Origin: Acidovorax sp. RAC01
GTDB lineage: Bacteria; Pseudomonadota; Gammaproteobacteria; Burkholderiales; Burkholderiaceae_C
Length of the DNA: 64,000 bases
Reading direction: 5' to 3'
NCBI RefSeq assembly: GCF_001714725.1
Contig: NZ_CP016447.1
Location: 1,079,501 to 1,143,500, forward strand
In this document: in pieces, positions 57,149 through 64,000 of the stretch
Layout: every line of letters begins with the position of its first letter
Numbering within the stretch: the stretch's first letter is position 1
The notes under the pieces: model-generated
What the model saw: the letters and a program-made list of their open reading frames with translations, nothing else
Database searches by the model: none
What the model was told of the DNA's origin: nothing
Position numbers and translations under genes: made by a program

Positions 57149-57176
57149 CCTACACCGCGATGCCTCGCGGTGTAGG
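57149..57176 (-). promoter_or_regulatory. Hairpin between rpsD and rpoA
   Basis: CCTACACCGCG and CGCGGTGTAGG form a perfect 11-bp stem around a 6-nt loop. There is no T run, so it is more likely an RNA-processing or stability element than a terminator. Ribosomal protein S4 (rpsD) is the usual autoregulator of this operon. Confidence 0.55.
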
Positions 57177-57205
57177 GACGGTTTTCTCGAAATACGTACC
57201 GGCGA

Positions 57206-57829
57206 TTAGCGCGAGTACAACTCAACGATCAGCGATTCGTTGATGTCGGCAGCGAACTCGTCACGGTCAGGCACCTTCTTGAAGATACCTTCGGCCTTCT
57301 CGGCGTTCACTTCAACCCATGCTGGCATGCCGACCTGGGCGGCCAGTTGCAGTGCTTCCACCACACGGTTCTGCTTCTTGGACTTTTCGCGAACAGCCAC
57401 CACATCGCCGGCCTTCACGAGGTACGAAGCGATATTGACCGACTTGCCATTCACGGTGATCGCCTTGTGCGAGACGAGCTGGCGTGCTTCAGCGCGCGTG
57501 GAGCCAAAGCCCATGCGGTACACCACGTTGTCCAGGCGGGATTCCAGAAGGAACAGCAGGTTCGCGCCAGTGTTACCCTTTTTGCCGTCAGCAGCTTCAA
57601 AGTAGCGGCGGAATTGCTTTTCCAGCACACCGTACATGCGCTTGACCTTCTGCTTTTCACGCAGTTGCAGACCGTAGTCAGACGTGCGTGCGCCGGAAGT
57701 ACGGCCGTGCTGGCCTGGCTTGGAATCGAACTTCGACTTGTCAGCGATCGAGCGACGGGCGCTCTTGAGGAACAGGTCGGTGCCTTCACGGCGGGAGAGT
57801 TTGGCCTTGGGGCCGAGGTAACGTGCCAC
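57206..57829 (-). CDS. rpsD: Ribosomal protein S4
   Basis: 207 residues, beginning with a GTG ([20 protein letters not shown]). The S4 RNA-binding domain is in the middle ([20 protein letters not shown]). It binds 16S rRNA early in assembly and represses the alpha operon. Confidence 0.97.
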   Translation of the reverse strand: MARYLGPKAKLSRREGTDLFLKSARRSIADKSKFDSKPGQHGRTSGARTSDYGLQLREKQKVKRMYGVLEKQFRRYFEAADGKKGNTGANLLFLLESRLDNVVYRMGFGSTRAEARQLVSHKAITVNGKSVNIASYLVKAGDVVAVREKSKKQNRVVEALQLAAQVGMPAWVEVNAEKAEGIFKKVPDRDEFAADINESLIVELYSR

Positions 57830-57921
57830 TTGAGCTTCCTTTGTGTCATCTGCCGCAAACCATTGCGGGAGCCGCCTGAGGCGCTTGCGCGTTCACAGGC
57901 GGCGGTGGGCTTAGAGAGAAA

Positions 57922-58326
57922 TTAGATACGACGGCGCTTCTGAGGGCGGCAGCCGTTGTGAGGCACTGGCGTCACATCGGAGATCGACGTGATGCGGATG
58001 CCCAGTGCGCCCAGAGCGCGCACCGAGGATTCACGGCCTGGACCGGGACCCTTGATCTCGACGTCGAGGTTCTTGATGCCCTGGTCGATGGCGGCGCGGC
58101 CAGCCACTTCCGATGCCACCTGGGCAGCGAACGGGGTGGACTTGCGGGAGCCCTTGAAGCCCTGGCCACCCGACGATGCCCACGACAGAGCATTGCCCTG
58201 GCGGTCGGTGATCGTGATGATGGTGTTGTTGAACGAAGCGTGCACGTGTGCAATGCCGTCCGAAACGTTCTTCCGGACCTTCTTGCGGACGCGCTGGGCT
58301 GCGTTATTGGCAGGAGATTTAGCCAT
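57922..58326 (-). CDS. rpsK: Ribosomal protein S11
   Basis: 134 residues: [20 protein letters not shown] and [19 protein letters not shown] are standard. Part of the 30S platform. It follows rpsM in the alpha operon. Confidence 0.97.
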   Translation of the reverse strand: MAKSPANNAAQRVRKKVRKNVSDGIAHVHASFNNTIITITDRQGNALSWASSGGQGFKGSRKSTPFAAQVASEVAGRAAIDQGIKNLDVEIKGPGPGRESSVRALGALGIRITSISDVTPVPHNGCRPQKRRRI

Positions 58327-58344
58327 GTTGATCTTTCAATCTCT

Positions 58345-58710
58345 TTATTTCTTCAGTGCAGCTGCACCCTTGCGCGGGCCCTTGCGGGTACGTGCATTGG
58401 TACGCGTACGCTGACCACGCATTGGCAGACCGCGACGGTGGCGGAAACCACGGTAGCAACCGATGTCCATCAAGCGCTTGATGTTCATCGTGGTCTCACG
58501 GCGCAGGTCACCTTCAATGGTGAACTGCTCGATTTGCTCACGAATTTTTTCCAGGTCGCCGTCAGTCAGATCCTTGATCTTCTTGCTGTAAGCGATACCT
58601 GTTGCTTCGCAAATCTTGCGAGCGCGGGTGCGACCAATGCCAAAAATGGCGGTCAGACCGATTTCCGCGTGCTTGTGCGGCGGAATGTTAATGCCAGCGA
58701 TACGTGCCAT
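58345..58710 (-). CDS. rpsM: Ribosomal protein S13
   Basis: 121 residues: [40 protein letters not shown] and the basic C-tail. Contacts tRNA and the 50S subunit. It is 23 bp after rpmJ. Confidence 0.97.
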   Translation of the reverse strand: MARIAGINIPPHKHAEIGLTAIFGIGRTRARKICEATGIAYSKKIKDLTDGDLEKIREQIEQFTIEGDLRRETTMNIKRLMDIGCYRGFRHRRGLPMRGQRTRTNARTRKGPRKGAAALKK

Positions 58711-58733
58711 ATGCGTCCTCTAATACTTTCCAA

Positions 58734-58847
58734 TCAACCTTGGCGCTGCTTGTGACGCAGGTCCGTGCAGATCACGCGCACCACACCCTTGCGGCGGATG
58801 ATCTTGCAGTTGCGGCAGATTTTTTTGACCGAAGCCGAAACTCTCAT
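58734..58847 (-). CDS. rpmJ: Ribosomal protein L36
   Basis: 37 residues: [20 protein letters not shown] then [17 protein letters not shown]. The zinc-binding form, with C-x2-C, Cys and His. ATG is preceded by AGGAG (TTTTAGGAGAATGCA). It lies between secY and rpsM. Confidence 0.95.
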   Translation of the reverse strand: MRVSASVKKICRNCKIIRRKGVVRVICTDLRHKQRQG

Positions 58848-58987
58848 TGCATTCTCCTAAAACTTTTCCATCCGTCCCGGCTGTTTCGCACGGAACACAA
58901 TCTGTCCCGCGAAACCGTGGGGCGCCAATTCAACCGTTATCCATTCGGTGTACTGCCTGGCTTGCGCCTGGCAGTGACTCCTCTGTC

Positions 58988-60307
58988 TCAACCGCCTGCG
59001 TTGCCTTTGAAACTTGCCTTCTTGAGCAACGATTCATACTGCTGGGACATCATGTAGTTCTGGACCTGGGCCATGAAGTCCATGGTCACCACCACAATGA
59101 TCAGCAAGGATGTCCCACCGAAGTAAAACGGTACGTTGTACTTCAGGATAAGGAACTCAGGCAGCAGGCACACAAACGTGATGTACACCGCACCGGCCAG
59201 CGTCAGGCGAACCAGAATCTTGTCGATGTAGCGAGCTGTCTGTTCACCAGGACGAATCCCGGGGATGAACGCACCGCTCTTCTTCAGATTGTCTGCAGTC
59301 TCGCGGCTGTTGAAGACCAGTGCCGTGTAGAAGAAACAGAAGAAGATGATCGCTGCGGCATAGAACATCACATAGATGGGCTGACCCGGGGTCAGGGCAC
59401 CAGAGATGTCCTTCAGCCAGCGCATCGACTCACCCGCACTAAACCAGTTCACGACCGTTGCCGGAAGCAAAATGATCGATGAAGCGAAGATCGGTGGAAT
59501 GACGCCTGCCATGTTCAGCTTCAGCGGCAGGTGCGACGATTGACCGCCATAGACCTTGTTGCCGACCTGTCGCCGCGCATAGTTCACCAGGATCTTCCGC
59601 TGGCCACGCTCCACATACACCACGAAGTAAGTCACCAGACCTACCACGATGACAATGAAGATCGCTGCCAGAATGCTCATCGCACCCGTACGCACCAGCT
59701 CCAGCAAACCACCAATCGAGCTTGGCAGTCCGGCTGCGATACCTGCAAAGATCAGGATCGAGATGCCGTTGCCCAACCCGCGTTCGGTAATCTGCTCGCC
59801 CAGCCACATCAGGAACATCGTTCCAGCCGTGAGGCTGACCACCGCGGTCATGCGGAAGCCAAAACCCGGGCTCAGCACCAGGCCCGCAGAGCTTTCCAGC
59901 GCCACGGCGATTCCCAGCGACTGGAACAGTGCCAGGCCGAGTGTGCCGTAACGCGTGTACTGCGTAATCTTCCTGCGACCGGCTTCGCCTTCCTTCTTCA
60001 ACTGCTCGAACGTGGGAACCACGTAAGTCATCAGCTGCATGATGATCGATGCCGAGATGTACGGCATGATCCCCAGAGCAAAGACTGTGAAGCGTGAAAG
60101 CGCTCCACCCGAGAACATGTTGAACAGGTTCAGGATCCCGCCTTGCTGGCCACTGAACAACTGTTGCAGCTGGGCTGGATCGATACCAGGAACCGGGATG
60201 TGTGCCCCGATGCGATACACGACCAGCGCAAGCAGCAGAAAAACCAGTCGACGACGCAGGTCGCCGAACTTGCCGGTTTTTGCAATTTGAGCCGCGCTAG
60301 TAGCCAC
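58988..60307 (-). CDS. secY: Preprotein translocase subunit SecY
   Basis: 439 residues, ten membrane helices, GTG start ([20 protein letters not shown]). Motifs include [37 protein letters not shown] and [20 protein letters not shown]. The channel of the Sec translocon. Standard place after rplO in the spc operon. The gap to rpmJ is 140 bp, too short for infA. Confidence 0.97.
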   Translation of the reverse strand: MATSAAQIAKTGKFGDLRRRLVFLLLALVVYRIGAHIPVPGIDPAQLQQLFSGQQGGILNLFNMFSGGALSRFTVFALGIMPYISASIIMQLMTYVVPTFEQLKKEGEAGRRKITQYTRYGTLGLALFQSLGIAVALESSAGLVLSPGFGFRMTAVVSLTAGTMFLMWLGEQITERGLGNGISILIFAGIAAGLPSSIGGLLELVRTGAMSILAAIFIVIVVGLVTYFVVYVERGQRKILVNYARRQVGNKVYGGQSSHLPLKLNMAGVIPPIFASSIILLPATVVNWFSAGESMRWLKDISGALTPGQPIYVMFYAAAIIFFCFFYTALVFNSRETADNLKKSGAFIPGIRPGEQTARYIDKILVRLTLAGAVYITFVCLLPEFLILKYNVPFYFGGTSLLIIVVVTMDFMAQVQNYMMSQQYESLLKKASFKGNAGG

Positions 60308-60331
60308 AGATGTTTTCCTTCAGCGCCAAAC

Positions 60332-60763
60332 TCAGGCGATGCTGCCGCCAGCGGCTTCGATGGCTGCCTTGGCACCCGCCGTAGCACCCACGCCGGTCAG
60401 CTTGACTGCCTTGGTGAGTGAGCCACTCTTGATGACCTTGACAACCTTGGCCAGCTCGCCGACCAGGCCTGCCTGCTTGAGCGCCAGCACGTCCACTTCG
60501 GCCAGGCCGAGTTGGTCCAGGGCTGTAAGCGTCACTTCTGCATTGAACTTGAGCAGGTGCGACTTGAAGCCGCGCTTGGGCAAGCGACGTTGCAGAGGCA
60601 TTTGACCGCCTTCGAAGCCTACCTTGTGGTAGCCACCGGAACGCGACTTTTGACCTTTGTGACCACGGCCAGCGGTCTTGCCCAGGCCGGAGCCGATACC
60701 ACGGCCTACGCGGCGCTTGGCATGCTTGGCACCGTCTGCGGGCTTGATGCTATTGAGTTCCAT
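60332..60763 (-). CDS. rplO: Ribosomal protein L15
   Basis: 143 residues, [20 protein letters not shown] and [21 protein letters not shown] late-assembly 50S protein. Precedes secY. Confidence 0.97.
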   Translation of the reverse strand: MELNSIKPADGAKHAKRRVGRGIGSGLGKTAGRGHKGQKSRSGGYHKVGFEGGQMPLQRRLPKRGFKSHLLKFNAEVTLTALDQLGLAEVDVLALKQAGLVGELAKVVKVIKSGSLTKAVKLTGVGATAGAKAAIEAAGGSIA

Positions 60764-60773
60764 GATCTATCTC

Positions 60774-60956
60774 TCAGAGGACTTTGACCAGATAGCTGAT
60801 CTTGTTAATCATGCCGCGCACTTCGGGCGAGTCCTGCAATTCGCTCACGCTGTTGAGCTTGCGCAGACCCAGGCCGCGAACGGTGGCGCGGTGCGATTCC
60901 TTGGTGCCAATCGGGCTGCGCACCAGTTGAATCTTGACGGTTTGTTGCGTTGTCAT
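60774..60956 (-). CDS. rpmD: Ribosomal protein L30
   Basis: 60 residues: [54 protein letters not shown]. Short 50S protein, between rpsE and rplO. Confidence 0.96.
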   Translation of the reverse strand: MTTQQTVKIQLVRSPIGTKESHRATVRGLGLRKLNSVSELQDSPEVRGMINKISYLVKVL

Positions 60957-60970
60957 TTTCAGGCTCCGGT

Positions 60971-61489
60971 TCAGGCGAAGATGTCTTCGACCGTCTTGCC
61001 GCGCTTGGCCGCAACATTCGATGGCGTGGTCGAATTGACCAGTGCGTCGAACGTGGCACGAACCATGTTGTAGGGGTTGGACGAACCATGGCTCTTGGCC
61101 ACGATATCGGTCACGCCCAGCACTTCGAAGACGGCGCGCATGGGACCGCCAGCGATGATGCCGGTACCCTTGGGGGCAGGAGCCATCATCACGACTGCAG
61201 CACCATGGTGACCCGTCACGTTGTGGAAAATGGTGCCGTTCTTCAACGAGACCTTGACCATGTTGCGACGGGCTTCTTCCATTGCCTTCTGCACGGCAGC
61301 AGGCACTTCCTTGGACTTGCCCTTGCCCATGCCAACGCGGCCGTCACCGTCGCCAACCACTGTCAGTGCGGCGAAACCGAGAATACGGCCACCCTTCACG
61401 ACTTTGGTCACGCGGTTGACCGCGATCATTTTTTCGCGCAGACCGTCGTCCTGGCCTTCGCTCTGCACTTTGGGTTGAAATTTAGCCAT
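60971..61489 (-). CDS. rpsE: Ribosomal protein S5
   Basis: 172 residues: [40 protein letters not shown] and the C-domain with [15 protein letters not shown]. 30S protein at the mRNA entry and decoding site. Confidence 0.97.
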   Translation of the reverse strand: MAKFQPKVQSEGQDDGLREKMIAVNRVTKVVKGGRILGFAALTVVGDGDGRVGMGKGKSKEVPAAVQKAMEEARRNMVKVSLKNGTIFHNVTGHHGAAVVMMAPAPKGTGIIAGGPMRAVFEVLGVTDIVAKSHGSSNPYNMVRATFDALVNSTTPSNVAAKRGKTVEDIFA

Positions 61490-61506
61490 TTTGTATTCCG
61501 CTCCGC

Positions 61507-61872
61507 TTAGAACTGCAGGCCGGCTTCACGGGCTGCGTCGGCCAGAGCCTTGACGCGACCGTGGTAGGCGAAGCCTGCGCGATCAAATGCAACCTTCTCA
61601 ACACCGGCAGCCTTCGCCTTCTCAGCGATACGCTTGCCGATGATCTGGGCTGCAGCGGCATTGCCACCCTTGCCCGAACCGCCGAGCGACTTGCGCACGT
61701 CTGCTTCTGCCGTGGAAGCGGAAGCCAACACCTTGCTGCCGTCGCCGGAGATGACACTGGCGTAGATATGGAGGTTCGTGCGGTTCACCGTGAGACGCGC
61801 CACGCCTTGCTGTGCAATGCGGATGCGGGTCTGACGCGAACGACGAAGACGCTGCTCTTTCTTGGTCAACAT
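61507..61872 (-). CDS. rplR: Ribosomal protein L18
   Basis: 121 residues: [20 protein letters not shown] and [20 protein letters not shown]. Binds 5S rRNA. Confidence 0.97.
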   Translation of the reverse strand: MLTKKEQRLRRSRQTRIRIAQQGVARLTVNRTNLHIYASVISGDGSKVLASASTAEADVRKSLGGSGKGGNAAAAQIIGKRIAEKAKAAGVEKVAFDRAGFAYHGRVKALADAAREAGLQF

Positions 61873-61883
61873 GTTGCAGCTCC

Positions 61884-62417
61884 TTATTTCTTCTTGGTCT
61901 CTTTGATCGTGATCTTTTCGTCCGAATAACGGATGCCCTTGCCCTTGTAGGGCTCGGGTGGACGAACAGCACGGATCTCAGCGGCGATCTGACCGACGCG
62001 CTGACGGTCAGCACCCTTGACCACCACTTCAGTGGGGGTAGGGGTTGCAACCGTGATGCCGGCGGGCATTTCGATATTGACCGGGTGCGAATAGCCAACA
62101 GCCAGGTTCAGCTTGGAACCCGAGGCAGCAGCCTTGTAGCCCACGCCCACCAGGTTCAGCTTCTTCTCGAAGCCCTTGCTCACACCGACCACCATGTTGT
62201 TGACCAACTGGCGAATGGTGCCGCTCATGGCGTTTGCTTCGCGGGAATCATTGGCAGGCTCAAAGCTGAGCTTGCCTTCGTTCGAGGACACCTTCACCAG
62301 CGCGTTTTGCGCCAGCGACAGGGCCCCGCCAGAACCCTTCACGGAGATCTGGTCATCTTTCACGGACACATCCACGCCTGCGGGGATGGTCACGGGCATT
62401 TTTCCTACTCGGGACAT
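61884..62417 (-). CDS. rplF: Ribosomal protein L6
   Basis: 177 residues: [20 protein letters not shown] and [20 protein letters not shown]. 50S protein near the factor-binding centre. The start is shortly after rpsH. Confidence 0.97.
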   Translation of the reverse strand: MSRVGKMPVTIPAGVDVSVKDDQISVKGSGGALSLAQNALVKVSSNEGKLSFEPANDSREANAMSGTIRQLVNNMVVGVSKGFEKKLNLVGVGYKAAASGSKLNLAVGYSHPVNIEMPAGITVATPTPTEVVVKGADRQRVGQIAAEIRAVRPPEPYKGKGIRYSDEKITIKETKKK

Positions 62418-62442
62418 TTCAGTTTCTCCTCAATGCCGCGGG

Positions 62443-62838
62443 TTAGGCCACGTAGCAGAGCACTTCGCCACCGACACCGGTAGCGCGCGCCTTGCGATCG
62501 GTCATCACGCCCTTGGGCGTTGTGACAATTGCCACACCCAGACCGTTCATGACTTGTGGAATGGAATCACGGCCCTTGTAAACACGCAATCCAGGGCGGC
62601 TGACGCGCTCGATGCGCTCAATCACGGGACGGCCTGCGTAGTACTTCAGGGCAATTTCGAGTTCGGACTTGCCAGCTTCGGTCTTGACCTGGAAGCCGTC
62701 GATGTAACCTTCGTCCTTCAGCACCTGGGCGATGGCAATCTTCACTTTGGAAGAAGGCACCAGAACCGTGGCCTTGGAGACCATCTGTGCATTACGGATG
62801 CGGGTCAGCAAGTCAGCGATGGGATCACTCATGCTCAT
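62443..62838 (-). CDS. rpsH: Ribosomal protein S8
   Basis: 131 residues, the usual length, starting [20 protein letters not shown] and ending [19 protein letters not shown]. Start at 62838 is chosen by alignment to the family. Primary 16S rRNA binder; regulates the spc operon in E. coli. Confidence 0.96.
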   Translation of the reverse strand: MSMSDPIADLLTRIRNAQMVSKATVLVPSSKVKIAIAQVLKDEGYIDGFQVKTEAGKSELEIALKYYAGRPVIERIERVSRPGLRVYKGRDSIPQVMNGLGVAIVTTPKGVMTDRKARATGVGGEVLCYVA

Positions 62839-62858
62839 GTTTAATCTCTCCTGCCTGC

Positions 62859-63164
62859 TTACCAGCTGGCTTTGGTGACACCGGGGATGTCGCCTGCAAA
62901 AGCCAGTTCGCGGATCTTGGCGCGAGCCAGACCGAATTGACGGAAGGTGCCACGTGGACGACCGGTGATTTCGCAACGGTTGCGCTGACGCGTGGGGTTG
63001 GCGTTGCGGGGGAGCTTCTGCAGGCCCAGACGGGCTGCATCGCGCTCTTCGTCGCTGCGCTTGGCATCGCCAGCAATTGCCTTCAGTTCCGCATACTTCG
63101 TTGCGTACTTGGCTGCCAGTTTTTCGCGCTTCAGTTCGCGCTGGATCAAAGCTACTTTAGCCAT
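62859..63164 (-). CDS. rpsN: Ribosomal protein S14 (zinc-independent form)
   Basis: 101 residues: [20 protein letters not shown] and [20 protein letters not shown]. It is the long C-minus form lacking the CxxC zinc ribbon. Confidence 0.97.
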   Translation of the reverse strand: MAKVALIQRELKREKLAAKYATKYAELKAIAGDAKRSDEERDAARLGLQKLPRNANPTRQRNRCEITGRPRGTFRQFGLARAKIRELAFAGDIPGVTKASW

Positions 63165-63172
63165 GCTTCGCC

Positions 63173-63712
63173 TCAGTTCTTGAACGGGAAACGGAAACCA
63201 GCCAGAAGAGCCTTGGCTTCTTCGTCGGTCTTGGCCGTCGTGGTGATGCTGATGTTCAGGCCGCGCAGAGCGTCAACCTTGTCGTACTCGATCTCAGGGA
63301 AAATGATCTGTTCCTTGACACCGATGTTGTAGTTGCCGCGGCCATCAAAGGCGCGACCGGAGATACCGCGGAAGTCACGGACGCGGGGCAGTGCCACGGT
63401 CACGAAACGGTCCAGGAACTCATACATCTGCACACCGCGCAGAGTCACCATGCAACCGATGGCCTGGCCTTCGCGGATCTTGAAACCGGCGATAGCCTTC
63501 TTGGCCTTGGTCACCACGGGCTTCTGACCAGCAATCTTGGTCAGGTCAGCCACGGCGTTGTCCATCACCTTCTTGTCCGAGACTGCTTCGCTCACGCCCA
63601 TGTTCAGGGTGATCTTGGTCAGACGCGGAACCTGCATCGGCGAGGTGTAACCGAACTGCTTGGTGAGTTCGGGAGCGATCTTGTCGCGGAAAACTTCTTG
63701 AAGTCGTGCCAT
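63173..63712 (-). CDS. rplE: Ribosomal protein L5
   Basis: 179 residues: [60 protein letters not shown]. 5S-rRNA-binding 50S protein. Follows rplX. Confidence 0.97.
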   Translation of the reverse strand: MARLQEVFRDKIAPELTKQFGYTSPMQVPRLTKITLNMGVSEAVSDKKVMDNAVADLTKIAGQKPVVTKAKKAIAGFKIREGQAIGCMVTLRGVQMYEFLDRFVTVALPRVRDFRGISGRAFDGRGNYNIGVKEQIIFPEIEYDKVDALRGLNISITTTAKTDEEAKALLAGFRFPFKN

Positions 63713-63721
63713 GTTTACCCC

Positions 63722-64000
63722 TTAGGCCGCCTTGATTTCAGCGCCGCTGGACTTGAACACGCGAACGCGTGTGCCGTCTGCCTGCACCTTGATGCCCACA
63801 CGGTCAGCCTTGCCGGTAGCCGCATTGAAGATGGCCACGTTGGACTGGTGGATAGGCATGGCCTTTTCCACGATGCCGCCGGTCGTACCCTTCATGGGGT
63901 TTGGCTTGGCGTGCTTCTTGACCAGGTTGATGCCGTCGATGACGATGTAGGAGTCATCCTTGCGCAGCGACACAGTGCCGCGCTTGCCCTTGTCACGGCC
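63722..64000 (-). CDS. rplX: Ribosomal protein L24, 5' end outside window
   Basis: 92 residues are visible, ending [17 protein letters not shown]. The visible part begins [20 protein letters not shown], which corresponds to about residue 14 of the family, so roughly the first 13 residues lie past the right edge. The operon continues upstream there, toward rplN and rpsQ. Confidence 0.95.
   Translation of the reverse strand, partial: GRDKGKRGTVSLRKDDSYIVIDGINLVKKHAKPNPMKGTTGGIVEKAMPIHQSNVAIFNAATGKADRVGIKVQADGTRVRVFKSSGAEIKAA

Overview
The window looks like a chromosomal segment of a high-GC betaproteobacterium, most likely Comamonadaceae (Acidovorax-like). Supporting signs are two solitary Bug/TctC-type solute receptors, a PhaM-type granule protein, a linked acdR/acdS pair, betaproteobacterial ribosomal proteins, and a family of short intergenic repeats (AT-rich GCTATT...GATAGC core followed by an AGCGCTT/AAGCGC hairpin and GGCC) that I associate with this family. 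The genus assignment is inference. No rRNA, CRISPR array or intact insertion sequence was seen.

Layout. 1-7.3 kb: 5' part of a LysR gene, divergent Bug receptor plus M20 amidohydrolase, carotenoid-oxygenase-like protein with a DUF2141 partner, AEC carrier, branched-chain-type ABC binding protein. 7.6-13.5 kb: Rep helicase, a small exported protein and phospholipase A in an overlapping series, then small membrane and DM13 proteins. 13.5-15.2 kb: an AT-rich island with a pilin-helix membrane protein and the broken remains of an integron-type integrase. 15.3-19.7 kb: a self-sufficient P450-reductase fusion, its IclR-family regulator and a divergent Bug receptor; the same 17-bp near-palindrome lies upstream of the P450 and in the IclR/Bug divergent region. 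19.8-29.5 kb: UspA, Tgt, an FG-GAP-like lipoprotein, a zinc-ribbon membrane protein, a YiaA/DUF2145 group and a saccharopine-dehydrogenase-like oxidoreductase. 29.6-36.3 kb: EamA transporter, AcdR/AcdS, an MFS-acyltransferase fusion, a CREST-type membrane hydrolase candidate and an XRE regulator.

36.7-40.0 kb is a tightly overlapping series: TetR, DUF2867, an ABC1-kinase-like protein, a possible 32-codon ORF and a small membrane protein. It sits behind a promoter buried in a perfect 17-bp inverted repeat that ends one base before the TetR start codon. 40.7-42.4 kb is a tandem glycine riboswitch upstream of a DadA-type dehydrogenase. 42.6-46.4 kb: CNNM/CBS protein, FIST protein and PhaM. 46.6-50.6 kb is a probable copper-handling operon (DUF2946, TonB receptor, YcnI/DUF1775, PCu(A)C chaperone). 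50.7-55.1 kb: GST, DksA/TraR-like protein, VOC protein, an IscR-like regulator without cysteines, and a divergent NhaR-like LysR.

55.5-64 kb is the initiator tRNA and, on the minus strand, the spc/alpha ribosomal operon from rplX (cut by the window end) through rplE, rpsN, rpsH, rplF, rplR, rpsE, rpmD, rplO, secY, rpmJ, rpsM, rpsK, rpsD and rpoA to rplQ. infA is not at its usual place between secY and rpmJ.

The items I would look at first are the twin P450/IclR operators, the TetR operator and its coupled operon, the glycine-riboswitch-controlled dehydrogenase, the repeat family that has apparently been used inside two signal peptides, and the integron-integrase relic beside the AT-rich island.
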